The notes under the pieces were generated by a model. It ran no database searches and had not been told where the DNA came from. It was given only the letters and a program-made list of their open reading frames with translations. DNA of 64,000 nt from Saturnia japonica (lineage: Eukaryota > Arthropoda > Insecta > Lepidoptera > Saturniidae): assembly GCA_033032175.1 (NCBI GenBank), contig CM065304.1:7068001-7132000 (forward strand), given 5' to 3'. A program made the translations under genes and the position numbers. Positions 11,131-25,300 of this stretch are shown here, piece after piece. The stretch's first letter is position 1. The number at the start of each line of letters is the position of its first letter.

Positions 11131-12185
11131 TTATAATACTTCATTATAGACAATATTTTTATCGGGCGGGCTAGATGGTTACATCGCTGCATCGTACAGC
11201 TCGTTCGCGCCACTACCTATAGACATAGACCCCAGCCGAGTATTGAATTATTTTAATTTTGTGATATCTCTCAAACTATGCGTCCAAATAACATGCTGTA
11301 AAAGACGAAATTTATCTTCATTATAAATTGTCTTTATGATAAAGTAACTTTATATTCCGTGCTTAAAAATAATGCTCATAAATTAGTTTTTTATTTTCTA
11401 AAAAAAAAATTTGCAAAATACTTAATTGTGGCTTATGTATAAGAGATAGATATGTGCTATCGCTGACTTTTTTATATATATCTACTAATGCCAAATATTT
11501 TTGTACAACATTTAAAAAAAAAAACTTTATTCAATGTAGGCCCTAAGAAGGCACATAAGAACGTCAAAACACTACTGCCGGTTTGGAAAGACATCGGGAA
11601 GAACCGGTAAGAAACTCGATTGGTTTTTTTTTTGTCAACTGTGCAAATTATTATTTATTAGGTACAATAATAATAATTCAGTGGATGCACATAGATGGAG
11701 TCACTTCCAGACATCAGTATCGTTCACATAATGATCCACCCAATAATAACCTTTTGACAGTAAAATTTGCTTGACATGGTCCTTGAACTTGTTCCGTAAA
11801 TCAGCAATATGCGTCGTATTGTTTTATCGTGTCGTCATTGTATTGTCTATCGCCAGCTAGGGAACTGTAGCCTAATGTTATATAACCTATAGTTACTATT
11901 CCTCGTGAGTCTGGCTATTATATAAAAAAAGAATTTCTAGAGATTAGCGTGTTTAAACAAAAAAAGAAAAAAAAATCCGCTTTATTAGATTATTGGTATC
12001 AGTATAGATTTTACATGTTTTTTTTTTATTTATAATCAAAATGTTCTAGTCCTCACCATTTCAAATTTGGAACTCTACATCCCTATGAGGCCGTGTCTTA
12101 AAAGTGTTTAGCCTCTTTAAGCTTAGAAACCTTCAAATGAGGTACTAATATAGCCCGGTAACTTTCGAGACATTCCAATTTTATT
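11131..12185 (+). repeat. long dispersed repeat, copy A (with internal LINE tail)
   Basis: It aligns with 23889-24755: shared words include CAATATTTTTATCGGGCGG, CTATGCGTCCAAATAACATG, TAAAGTAACTTTATATTCC, AGATTAGCGTGTTTAAAC and AACCTTCAAATGAGGTACTA. Copy A has an extra segment at about 11503-11860 that copy B lacks. That segment matches the 3' end of the LINE family at 45310-46200, in the same - orientation. Copy B has an extra ~140 bases near 23960-24100. Confidence 0.7.
11503..11860 (-). mobile_element. LINE 3'-end fragment inserted in repeat copy A
   Basis: Read on the - strand it ends AGGGCCTACATTGAATAAAG followed by an A-rich run, the same tail found on the + strand at about 51620-51680. 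Shared words with the 45.3-kb LINE fragment include CTTGACATGGTCCTTGAA-type and TAATGATCCACC-type segments. No coding capacity remains beyond scraps of the RT C-terminus. Confidence 0.55.
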
Positions 12186-13223
12186 GAAAATTATGTCAAG
12201 ATAAAATAATTTAGATTAATTTGGTATCCTTTCATTTTATTTCAGTTAAAATTCTCAATACATTACAGAGTTACGTGTTTTATAAAAATCATTCAAGCCG
12301 TTTATTAGTTGTTTCCAGATATACAGATAAACTGAAAGTTATTTTTTTAAATTTCATACTCGCGATCTGATTTTTATTGTAGTAGAATTTCGGAAAATCT
12401 TTTCTTATCGGATACCTACGTCATGCAAAGGACACACCCTCCAAGTTTCATCCACGATCAGCGATTTAGGCTGTGCGTTGATCCGTCATTCAGTCATTCA
12501 GGATAAAGCATTTTGTATGTACTGATTTTGGGAGAAACAATGATTACAATTCTGATGTTAACTTAAACAATCAGATATTGCACTTCATAATAATATGCCG
12601 TTATAAGCAAATAATTTAAACCAAACGCTCGGAAATCTTCGCTATAATAAGTACCAGTGGGTAAACTGTGGTTGTAAATGCGTAACAAATTGATTCCGTA
12701 ATAAATGTTTGTTTGTTATTGTTATGACGTATTTCATATAAATGCGATGTTCTAAGTTTCATAAATAGATGTTTACTTGTGGCTGTAAACAGGGATGTCA
12801 AATTAACATGGAAAAAAAAACAACAACTTTAAGCGCCATTTTTGGTTGTACACTCATTTGTTAATGATTGTTATGTTTATAACAAAAGTGTATTTACTGT
12901 AATTATTATAAAGGATAAATCATTTGTTTAACCGTAATGAGAAATGGTGATTAAAATTGCAAGGACTTTGGAATCGAATAATGTAAAATACTTATTTTTA
13001 AGCGTCAGTTAGTAATTAGTCAGTGCTAGTATAGATCTCATACAAATAGGACTCGCCGATATTTATCGTATGAATGAATATAATATAATGATATTTTTTC
13101 TTTACCGCGAATAATTCGATTCCAAATTCAAACGGCGTCCTCGTGGTGCCTACCTATAATTGTGGCGTTTGTTTGTGTGCGTGTTTGGTGTACGTGTGGT
13201 TCTTTATCGGTATCGGATCACAG

Positions 13224-13304
13224 TGAGATCGTCCGCGGCGGTCCGGTCGCCACCAGGGAGGACCAACAGACGGCTCACGCGAAACGAGAGCCGCTACCAC
13301 TCGG
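13224..13304 (+). CDS. Dip2: Dip2 exon (first one visible)
   Basis: Acceptor TCGGATCACAG and donor CTCGG/GTGAGT bound an 81-base exon ending in RRLTRNESRYHS, which matches the DIP2 stretch just before EVRQEAVQ. It ends with one base that completes GAA with the next exon. The same frame stays open upstream to an ATG at 13160, so an alternative first exon starting there is possible. The upstream residues (WRLFVCVFGVRVV) look like read-through of intron and I prefer the spliced form. Confidence 0.8.
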
Positions 13305-16300
13305 GTGAGTCACTACATTATAAAGAACCTTCCGCTGTTAGTAGACGCGCGTCGTTCATTGGTGTGATGTCATAGTCTGTTTGATGTGTTTGTCTTTTTT
13401 TTTAATTTGGTTGGTTTACTAATAAAAGAAACTGAGTGCATTGGGACTTGGGACAGTTGGGGCTTTAATCAAGTATTGTATTTTATTGGACTGGATTTTT
13501 TAAGATGTTATTATGTATATTGTTTGTTGTTTATATATTTATTTTTATTTTACTTTCATATATGTATAAAAAAAATATGACACTATATTTGCGGAACAAA
13601 ATCTGATAATGATTTCAAGAAAACGAGGTATAATTTTCGATAAGAAAGTCTGTAATGTTTTCATTGTAAATAATTTAAGATTCCGATAATTCTGGATATA
13701 GAATAATTAAATAAAAAATTTTATAGTACGTATTTTTATTAAATATATATATTTTTATTTTAAATAGTATGAGCCTGTAATTTAGGCATCACATTATGTG
13801 GTAGGCATAATTGTATTTTCTTTGACGTACCTACAGTGAAATTGGCATCGATTTAATAACCTTGCGAAGAGTTCTCGATAACCAGTGGGACGGGTCCACT
13901 TGCGGCTTTCTATTTACGTAAAAACGCATGTAAAAAACGTCGATATCTAAAATGGGCATTATTAAAATTGGAAGTAAAATATTTGAATATCAAATTAAAG
14001 CGTTAGCCAGATTTTTTTTTCATTAATTCATATATACTGACGAGAATATGTCATTAGATTAGTAAGTAAATGTAAACACGTATCTATTTTAACCGAATAA
14101 AAAAGAGGTTCTCAAGTCGAATGTATTTTTTTATAGATAGCCAGACAGATTTTCGCCATAATTTCTTTCTTTATGAACCGATTTGGAGAATACTTTTTGG
14201 TTGGAAATGGAACACTTCCAAGGTGCTCCCATTTTAATTTCATTGGCATTGGACCATCTACGTCCAAGATATACCAGAATACTCTTCATATCATTGAAGT
14301 AACGATGATGAGTGACCATTTAGTAGTTTGATGATGAGTGGTCAATCATAATCAAACTAATTCATAATCGAAGTTCCATTAGTAATTCTAATTACTAATG
14401 CTAGGTTATATACTAATTTGATAAATTTAGTAATTATTACTGTTAGAATATTATCAAATATAATGTACAAGTAGCGCCATCTATGAGACATTAAATAAAA
14501 CAGTCTGTGGGAAACCCCCAACCAATGACTTTTATTAGGTTATGGGCTACTCAGATTTTGCAAAGTAAATTAAAGTTATTGCTTTCTTAGAAGAGTTATT
14601 GTTAGTTTGTTAGTTTATTTTACGCGTCTGACATAGGGATGTGAATTTCAAAAAAAAATTGATTTTTTAAAAGTCGATTATTTAAAAAAAAATCGATTAA
14701 TTAATAATCGAATCCGATTTTTTTATATATTCTTTAGAAATTTCATTAAAACCTGATATATTTAGAATCATAACTTTCTTAATCAATTTAAATTACATAT
14801 TTCAATAAAAAGACAAAAAATATTGTTATAAACAGAGAATGCCCATTCTTGTACCAAATTTTGTTGTATAGTAAGGTTGAATAAAAAGTAAAGAATTTTT
14901 TTTCCATATTATTTTACGACCTTTTATCCTCGGAATTTGGTTTTCAAAGTAGGAATATTCTTTAAATTTTAAAAGTATTATCTATACTATATATTATATG
15001 TATACTAATTTAACAAAGCGGAAGTGTTTTTATGTTTTTTTTTTAAGTTTAATATTTAATCTCTGAAACTACCAGTCTGATTTGAAAAATTCTTTTTGTA
15101 TATGATAGATTGATTCACAAGGAATAGTATAGCCTATTTAGCATCATGATACACGTCTTTAATATTGATTTTTGTAAATTAAGTCGGAACACAAAGCTCT
15201 CCCGAACTGCTTTAACCACGAGCGCTGCGATAATTTTTAGTTTTACGTAAATACATGTTGTACAAAAATATTGGGCCTTAGTACATCTTTAAAATAGTCG
15301 GCAATAGCATATGCCTGTATCTTATGCATAACCCACAATAAACTTATTATATAACAAAGAGTGGTTTAACATTAAAAAGTGATTAAAGATCATTATTTTA
15401 CACGTGGTATATTAATCCTTACGAACAAGAGTTACTTCATCTTAAAGACAATTTTATGAAGTTAAATTTTGCTCTTTTGCATGTTATTTGGACACATAGT
15501 TTAGGAGATAATGAAAAATTAAATATGTAATTTGTATTTGTGAGAAGAAAAATTATGATAGGCTATACGGGAGCACTGGCGTTGCGGTGTTTGTCGTATA
15601 AAATAAACACGTGAGAAACCGTGGGGCACAGCTAAAAATTATTATACATTGCGTAAATACACTCATCAAAAAAGTCTAAGCAACATGTACTAATTTAAAT
15701 TTTAGGATGGTTCTTTACATTATAACGTTGTATTTTATTTTTAAAATAATTTCTTTAGGGTTCTATGATGTAAAAATAACAGCTGTTGTCTTTATAAGTT
15801 CTTAGCAGAAATGAACAATATTAGAATATACTGTAGAAACTAAGATACATAAAAACTTGGTAAAGTTGGCAACAATAGCAAACATGGCGGACCGACTCCG
15901 ATTATCTATGCACCGAGTACGTCAATGTCAAACTCAAATGTCAGAAATAACAAAACAATAACATGCTTTTTAAGCAAACAATCTGGACATTTCATTTCTC
16001 AGTGTACATTCAGAAACGAAACAACAGAGAAGAAAAAGCAAACAAATGCATTCAGTGTTGTTTTTCTGAGCGGCAACTTTAATAAATGTGACTGGTATGT
16101 TGACTCGGGAGCCAGTACACATATACTTGTTGGTTATAGTGATAATGTCAAAGGTTACCGAATATATGACCCAGTAAAGAATAAAGTCACCACAAGTAGG
16201 GATGTTATAATACAAGAAAAACCCAAGCGTCTAGAGACTGTTACTGTTTCTCTAGAAAGCACAGATTCAGTGGGGGAGTTGGTAGAGGAATCTGTGGTGA

Positions 16301-19300
16301 AACTTGAACCCCTGAACAAGTCAAGTTCTTCAAAATCTGATTACTTGGATGTTGAAGAAGAAAGTTTAGACTCAGAAGCTTGTGGAGAAAACCTGAACAC
16401 TGAACAGACTTGTTTAGCTCCACAGAGTACAGAAGAAGCTTCAGATATATCTGAATCTCAGATATATCTGGATGTGGTATACCACATGCAGATTCTACTA
16501 CACCAGTTCCAGAAGTAACAGAGAAGCGTCAGAGGAGAAAGCCAGATAGATACGGTATCATCAACATGTGTACTACAGCTACAGGAGAAGATGAACTGAC
16601 ATATACAGAGGCCATCAGTGGGCCAGAGCGACTGATGTGGTCGCAGGCCATGGCAGAGGAGCTGCAGTCATTCCAAGACAATCAAGCATGGGAAGTTGTC
16701 GATACTCCCAGCAACGCGAGTGTAGTGCAGTGTAAGTGGGTGTTTAAAAAAAAGTTAGGACTTCAATGACACACTTCTTTTCAATAGATTCACAATTTAT
16801 TACTCGTAAGCACACAAATCACGATGGTTTTTTTTAAAGTCGTTGACATTGTTGAGACAAGAATACAGAGTTGCCAGTTATACATAATAGTTACAAACTA
16901 GTGTTGTAGTTAATACTAACCATTCTTCCGCCCTTTTATAAAGACTACATTTATGATTAAATTAGTAATGACCATTCCGATTACTAAATACACATACGCA
17001 TGGTCCACTCCTTCCTCCCAGGAGGAGGGGAACGTGCATATGAGTATATGTTAGTTAGTTCGAATTCTCTTAGGATTAGGGAATTAGTTAGATCGCGACC
17101 TTTTCGCATTCGCGACGACCGCCCGAGCCGAGGTTCGGCCACTCTGGCATCCTCGTGTGGGTCGTCACAAACTTTCGCGGCTGAGTGTCCTAAGCGCTCG
17201 CCCCCAAGTCCGGTGAAGCTGTAAAAGCCGCAGCGGCTCTGTTTTTGGATAGGGCCCCTAAGACTAACAGCGTAGTCAGTTCAAAAAAAAAAATTAGTAA
17301 TGCTGAATTTAGATACATTAAGAATATAATAATAATCATGAATTTAAATTTAAAGTAATGAATTTTTTTACAATATCATGTCATAGTAGACAATCTAATA
17401 ACAATAACATTAAAACCTTAAAAAGTAATGTAACAACATTTTTTGTGAAAAATAAAAGGTAGTTAGTTATTAATTAGTTAACAAACTTAATTACAATCCT
17501 GATTATATACTAATATCAATTTATGTTTTGGTCTTGTATAATCACCCTTAGATGTCCTGACTACTACAGACCTTATTAGATTATCTGTTTTGTTAATATT
17601 TGTAAAGATAACCTTGCCCAAGGGCCAATAGGTAGGAGGTGTACATTCATCTTTAATTAAGACTATGGCACCTATGTTTAAATTTTTCTTTATTTGTAGC
17701 CATTTGTTTCTGTCTTGTAATTCTGATAGATAACTGAAATAAAATTGTTTTCAAAATCTTTGTTTTATTGACAACATTCCTTGATATATATTTAGTCTAG
17801 ATTCGTTAAGATTTAGAATATTCGACTCTGGTATCTGACTAATGGAAGAACCTATAATGAAATGAGCAGGTGTTAAACAACTTACATCATCTGGAATATC
17901 TGTAATTGTACACAATGGTCTTGAATTTAGAATTCCTTCTATCTGTACTAGAACTGTATACAATAATTCATATGTTAATTTTGTAGAACACAAATGTCTT
18001 TTTAATAGTGACTTGACTGATTTTATCCCTGCTTCATAGATACCACCCATGTGACTTGCAAGTGGTATAGTGAATTTAAATTCTATAGAATTGCTTGTGC
18101 AATTATCAATTATTTCATTGTATGACCTATCAATCTTAAACATTTTATATAAATCATGTACCTCTGTTTTGGAGCCTTTGAAATTGGTAGCATTGTCAGA
18201 ATATAAACAAATTGGTAAGCTCTACGGGATGTAAACCTTTTTAATGCACATATAAATATTTGTGAGCTAAGGTCTGTCACCAATTCCAAGTGTATTGCTC
18301 TAGATGCTAGACATACAAATAGACATATGTAGCCCTTTGAATATTTGCAATTTCGAGACATGGTGCTTCTGACCGCTATTCGCCACTATAGTCAAGTCCT
18401 GTGTGAAGGAATGGTCTCTTTAGGGATACTCTAGGAGTGGGAAGACTTGCCATTTGTTGACCGCAAGTCTGACCTCTAAATCTAGTACATCTGATACAGG
18501 AATGAATAGTTTTCTTTACTTCATTTCTGCCATTTAAAATCCAGTAATTTTGTCTTATGTTATATAGAGTTGTTTGAATTCCAGAATGTAACAATTTCTC
18601 ATGATAATGTCTAACAATTAGTGAAGTTAGGTAATCTTTCGCTGGTAGAATTGTTGGATGGGCTTGAGTGAATGAAATGTCTGAATGTTGGATTCGGCCT
18701 CCAACTATTATGAGCTTATTCTCATCAATAAAAGGGTTAAGTTTCCTTAGTGGACTTGATTTGAATGTGTATAAAAGTGAATATGAGACAGACTTTTCAG
18801 TTGATTCTGATGTGTTTAGGTCGTTTAGTGAGTGTAATTCTGATCTTTCTTTAGCAAAGTATTTAAGTTGAATTATAAACGATACAAAATTACTAGCTTT
18901 ATTTAGTTCTGAAACTGTAAGATGTGAAGTATGGTTTTGTTTTCTTATTTTATTCAAAAATCTAAATATATATGCTGTTATTCTAATTATTTTAGTAAAA
19001 TTTGAATAGTGACAAAAGATATCATAAAAGTATACATGGTTGTTGTTAGTAATATCTGTATGAACTGGTTGTGTGACTGTGTTGATAGAATTAATTGTAT
19101 TTTGACGGATTGACACTTTGTCTGTTACCGAAGGTACTGACAAAGGCCAAGATGTAATATCTTGTAGTATCCAATAAGGGCCTTTCCACCATAATTGACA
19201 AGATGGAAGATCCTTGGGCATAACACCTCTAGTTATCAAATCTGCAGGGTTTTGTTTTGTATTAATATAACACCAATAATTGTTTGGTGTAGCTTCTATT

Positions 19301-22300
19301 ATTTGCATTAAATGGTTTGATATGTATGAATCATGTTTATGTTTGAAAGGTGACTTGATCTAACTTAAATCAATAGAAGAGTCTGTGAAAAGGTATACTT
19401 TATCAATTATTGTTTTATTTCTTAAAGAAATTGTAAATTTTTCATATATTTTAGATAGCAATAAAGCTCCACATAAGTCTAGGCGTGGAAAAGTTTGTTG
19501 TTTTTTTATTGGTGCTACCCTTGATTTTGCCATAACAAGATTGCAAGAGTAATTCTTATTCGGGTAGATCGCTCTCAAGTACAGACATGCGCCGTAGGTT
19601 TTACTTGAACTATCACAAAATCCAATTAAATATGTTTTTATAGTTATATCTATGAAATACTATCTGGGAATATTAATAGATTTTAAATAATGTAGTTGAT
19701 CCATGAAGTTTTGTTGTAAGTTATTTGAAATATAGGAATCCCAAGATATATCTTCTTTCCATATGTCTTGCATTAGAATTTTGGTTAATATAATTGAAGG
19801 AGCTAATATACCAATTGGATCAAATATTTGTGAAATCTGTGACAGAATATGTCTTTTAGTATGAGTAACAATAGTTAAACTGGGTATATGTATATATAAT
19901 ATGTGTTGTGTAGGTTGCCACTGTAGGCCTAGTGTTTTGACTGATTCTGAAGTTTTAAAATTGTATGAATTGTTTTGAGAGGATGAGTGTTGTAAAAGTA
20001 TATTTGTGTCTTGTATATCTGTTTCAGAATTAGAATATGAACGCAAGACTTGTTCTAATATTTGATGATTATTAGCTGTCCATTTATGTAATTTAAAACC
20101 AGTTTTTTTAAGCAAATATTTTAATTGTAAACATATAGCTGAATACCTTTCTCAAGGGAATTATTTCCAATTAAATAGTCATCCATGTAACTGCAATTAA
20201 GAATACATTCTGATGCTAAGCTATGAATTTGATTGTATTTTTGAGGTAAATCTATAATTGTGCTACATGCTAGGTATGGTGCATATTTTGTACCATAAGT
20301 TACAGTAGCTAACTCAATGCATTTCAATGGCTCTTGTTTAGATTCTCTCCACAAAATTCTCTGTAGTGATCTTTGTTCAGGGGCTATGAAAATGCCTCTA
20401 AACATTTTAATAATGTCACATGAAAATACATATTGGTGAAGCCTGAATTGTATGATAATTTTTTGTAAATCATTATAAATATTAGGACCTTCAAACAGTA
20501 TATCATTTAAAGATATGCTTGTTGAAGTTTTACAACTAGCATTGAAAATAACACGCAATTTTGTAGATCGACTGTCAGGTTTAATAACAGGTAAGTGTGG
20601 TATGTAATATACATTTTTATGTGTAGGTGAAAAATCTTGTATATAATATGCATGTCCTAAGTCAATATATTCATTTATGAAAGCTTTATAATTAGCAAAT
20701 TGTGAGAGATCTTTTTGAAATTTTACTTCTAAAGTGAGTAAACACCGGTAAGCGGTTTTAAATGAATTACCTAGATCTTTTATCTTTCCTTTTTGTATTG
20801 GCTGATTGACTATGTAGCGTCCAGAGTCATCTTGTGTAGTAGTAGACTGATATAAGTTTTCACAAAATTTATCTTCCAGAGACTGTACTTTACAAGATAC
20901 TGTTTCTTCTTGTTCCCAAAAGCTTTGTAAGAGTTGATCTGTGGATGTTATATGCATGCTAACATGTGTGCTATAATGTAGATTAGTGTATGCATTCGAT
21001 ATAAATGAGCCTGAAACTATCCATCCAAACACAGTTTCTATCATGCTTGGTAGGCTTGGACCTATATTAATTATACCTTTTAGTAAAAGTGAATAGAAAA
21101 GCTCAGCTCCTATTAGGCTATCTATATTGCCAGTTATGTAGAAGGTAGGGTCAGCAAGTTTGTTTGTAATTGTATGAGGTATGTTCCAGCTTTGTGTAGA
21201 TATATAGTTATGTGGTAATGGAACTGTAATGTTGTCCATCACTAACAGTGTTATATTAGTAGTGAAGTTGCTGTGGTTAGAAGAAATATTAGTATTTATA
21301 CTGACTTGCGATATATTGTTTTTATTGCCTACACTTTGTATTGTACAGGCGTTATAATGAAATGGAAGCTTTAAAGCTGTTGCAAGCTTGTGAGTTGCAA
21401 TGTGAACTTCACTACCCGAGTCTAGCAGAGCTCGAGCATTTAACCATTTACCATTAATATCTTGTATTTTGATAATAGCTGTAGAAAGTAGAATTAAATT
21501 GTTTGTCTTAGCTATAAGAACTGTAGAAGGTGTGACATGTTGAATAAGTTCCTGTTGATTATTAGGAGATATATTAACAGTTGAAGTAGCATTATTATTA
21601 TGCTTTGAGAAAGCGCTTGGCTTTTATGTGCTTGTGGCTAGAGATGCAATAGCTGCAGCGTTATGTGAAAGTCCAGCTGTGGTGGATCTCACTTCTTGTC
21701 GAGGGATGTCCATATGTATAGTTGTATGATGCTTGCGATGACAAGATAAGCATTTTAGCTTAGAACATTTATGATTGTTTTTTTAAAGTTGTAAACAGTT
21801 AAAACATAATGACTTAAATTTCATGAAATTAATACGACTAGGTATGCTCATTTCTAAGTAAACTGGGCATTTATATAATTCATGACTTTGTTGACATAAT
21901 GTACAATTTCTAGAATGTATATTCTACAATTTCGTGACAGTGTTTTACTTTACACCTATACAGTCTTGTGACAGGGTCCTGAGTTAGTGTAGGAATAGAC
22001 CTACCAACCTTCAACCTTATAGAAAGTTGACTGTTATAAAAAAATATAATATCTATGATAAATGTCATCATCATATCATTTTTGATATTTGGCATTTTAA
22101 TCTACTAAATGATTTGGCAAAATTTTCTGAGACATAATGACAAGTAATAGACCAATTATTATAATTTATCAATCCGTATGTACTGAGCTGGTAACGTGAA
22201 TAAAAATCACAATAATAGTCAGTAAAAGCTAAATCCATGCACCATAATAAGGTGCAATGTATTGTAACAAGGTTACTTTTTGCTGGTTGAGAGTTAAATT

Positions 22301-25300
22301 GAATATTATAAGTGATGTACCCGACCGACACTAAAAAATACATACATATATAGAATTTTCAAAACTATGACAGTCGTGGAATTGGCTTAGCTATATTACA
22401 CTACAAACTCTTGTATGTACAGTACGAGTGGTCAATGGTTCGAGTCCCAGTGATTCGCTGTTTACTGGAATTAATGGAATCTATTTTCTACATACAACAA
22501 TGCGTACAAGTCTGGTCATTACATAATATATAGCGAAATGAACTTCATTCCGACCGGGTGTCCCAATGACACTAATGTGACACCTCTCGAGTTTTTTTTA
22601 AATGGTATCTATTTTATATCTATTTAAACTCATTAATGTTGATTACGCGGGTAATTGTTTGCAATAAAAAAAACCATAGGTTCCATACGCCAGTAAATTT
22701 TCTAAAATTACAATTACATATTCATACAAAATACCTGTTGTTTATTTGCTAAACAAAAAGCAAAGTTCCAACTCGTAATAATTCCTGACTAAAAATGAAC
22801 TTTTTAATACTTGACAAAATGAAATTTATATCAGAATCAGAATATTTTTATTTTTATTTTTCAATCTATTTCAAGTTTCTTTCAAATTATTAATATTAAT
22901 TCTGATCATTATTTAATAAGGCTTTGGTAACACTTCTTCTGAATATTAAGCGCTTTTAATATATTTTGCAATACAATAACAATCCACCATTCTAATACTT
23001 TGTTCGATATGACGTATCCTTAGAGTGAAATAAAGGCCTATTACTTGTAATAACATACGAAGGAAGCTTTTAAAACTAGGAAACATACTTATAATGTTCA
23101 ATATTATCTAAATGTATGGTAAAAGTTATAAACACTTGAAGTACATAATACTTCATTGAAATATGTATAATTTTTAAATAATGTTAGATATATTATAACT
23201 GCAGTTCAAATGTTCGCAATATAATAATTCTGTAAAAAATATCGTCCACATGTCATGAAACAGGAAATTACCCAGCCGGTCTCTAGGGTTATAAGTTACG
23301 TCGGGGTAAGTTATTAAGTCAATTAAGTTATCTTAAAATGTATTTATTTTTAATGTATATAAAAATAAACATTGTTTTTTTATTTGGGTAGTTTAGTTGA
23401 CCTTAGGATCAGTCATTATAATTATATATGTATGGAAACTTTCTGCAAGAACACGTCTGAAAATGAAAAATTTCATGAGTACGGGTAGGTCACGCTCTTT
23501 TGTGGTATGATATATATTGTATACATATATAAATATCTTGTGTGCGTATGTTAGTAGTCGTGAAACTTCTGAATGACTTGACTGATTGAGCTCATAATAT
23601 TTACATAATATATTTGTTTTATTGAAATGAAATAGGAAATTACTTTATTCAACTTTTTTTTATTACCTCCGCTTGAAATGATAAAACGGTTATTTCGTCT
23701 TACTGCAACAAAAAAAAAAACGTTTATTATTAATTGTTGAGTTGAACCTGAAATTGTTAAATCTGAAACTAATAGTGGAAAAGGAGATGCGGTCGAGCCC
23801 GTAGACCCGAACGTTATTAACCAACTAGCTGTACCCGGCGGTTTCACCCGCATATAATTTAGAAGGTATCACTGATTGATGATTTATAATACTTCAATAA
23901 AGACAATATTTTTATCGGGCGGCCAGATGATCACATCGTAGCATCGCACGGCTCGTTCGACTGAACGCAACGTAGTCTTCAGTTCAGTCGCCACAGTATC
24001 AACTACGTTTATGCTGAGTTTATTTAGCGTTAATAGCTACATATTTGTTTAAATTGCTGCCGTTTTCTTGGGACATCTTTCGATGGCCAGACTCTAACTA
24101 CTATAGACATAGACCTGAGCTGAGTGTTGAATTATTTTAATTTTGTATTATCTATCAAACTATGCGTCCAAATAACATGCCGTAAAAGACGAAGTTTATC
24201 TTCATTATAAATTGTCTTTATGATGAAGTAACTTTATATTCCATGCTTAAAAATAATGCTCATAAATTAATTTTTAATCTTCAACAAAAAGAAATTGCTA
24301 AATACGTTATAGTGGCATGTATAAGAGATAAATATATGCTATCGCTGACTTTTTTTATATATACTAATGGCCAATATAATATTTAAGGCTAGCTAGAAAC
24401 TGTAGCATTATGTTATATAACTTATGCTATACCTCGTGAGTCTGGCTTTCATATAAAAAAAGAATTTTTCAAATCCACTGGTAGTTCCAGAGATTAGCGT
24501 GTTTAAACAAAAAAAACTTTTCCACTTTATTATATTATTAGTATTAGTATAGATTTTACTCGTTTTTTTTAAATATGGATTGATTCGTATAATTTATAAC
24601 CAAAATGTTCTAGTCCTTACCATTTCCAATTTCGAACTCTACGTCCCAATCTATGAGGCCGTATCCTAAAAGTGCATAACCTCTTTAAGCTTAGAAACCT
24701 TCAAATGAGGTACTAATGTAGAACGGTGACTTCCGAGACATTCCAATTTTAAAGAGTATTAAGTAGTTTAATATTAAGGAAGGGAAAACAGGATAGGTAT
24801 TATTTTGTATGGGGAACGGCAGAACCACTGTAAAAAAATTCACAACTTTTTTAATCGTGGTGCTGAAGCTTTAGTTGGTAAAATAAGTTGTGTTGAACAA
24901 TCATCATGCAGGTACATACAATAAGCAGGTGTCAGGTTAACCGCGGTGTAATAAATGTGTGGGTACGTACGTACGCTGCGGCTGCGTCCATTACAGCAAT
25001 GACTATAAGATGCAGGCATTGCGCGGCTTTAGTGTTGTTCACTAAAGGTCTAACGGGCTAAGCGTATATTACTCGAGTCTTTTCATTCGAGTATGTTACA
25101 TCCACCGATCATAAAACAACATTTATAAAATATATGATAATGCTCTTTATATGAATATCTATAATACTATCTAATATATAAAAATCCCGTGTCACAGTGT
25201 TTGTGGTCGCACTCCTACGAAACAGCTGGACCGATTTTTATGAATTTTTTATTAATATTTTTGGTAGGTATGACAATAGGTCATAAAATATATTTCACGT

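Larger units (their letters stand above)
10007..13223. other. gene-free interval with repeats
   Basis: No coding region is supported. TTAGGTTGGCAAAAAAGT at 10321-10338 looks like a lone mellifera-subfamily mariner terminus without transposase or partner. 11131-12185 is a dispersed repeat shared with 23889-24755. The remainder is AT-rich. I looked for the expected N-terminal Dip2 exons (the EGDITQKGYEKKR region) and did not find them. Confidence 0.5.

Noticed and set aside
22379..22455. tRNA-like stretch with GGTTCGAGTCCC
   Set aside because: The B-box word is good but the A box is poor and no cloverleaf could be drawn; probably a tRNA-derived repeat scrap.
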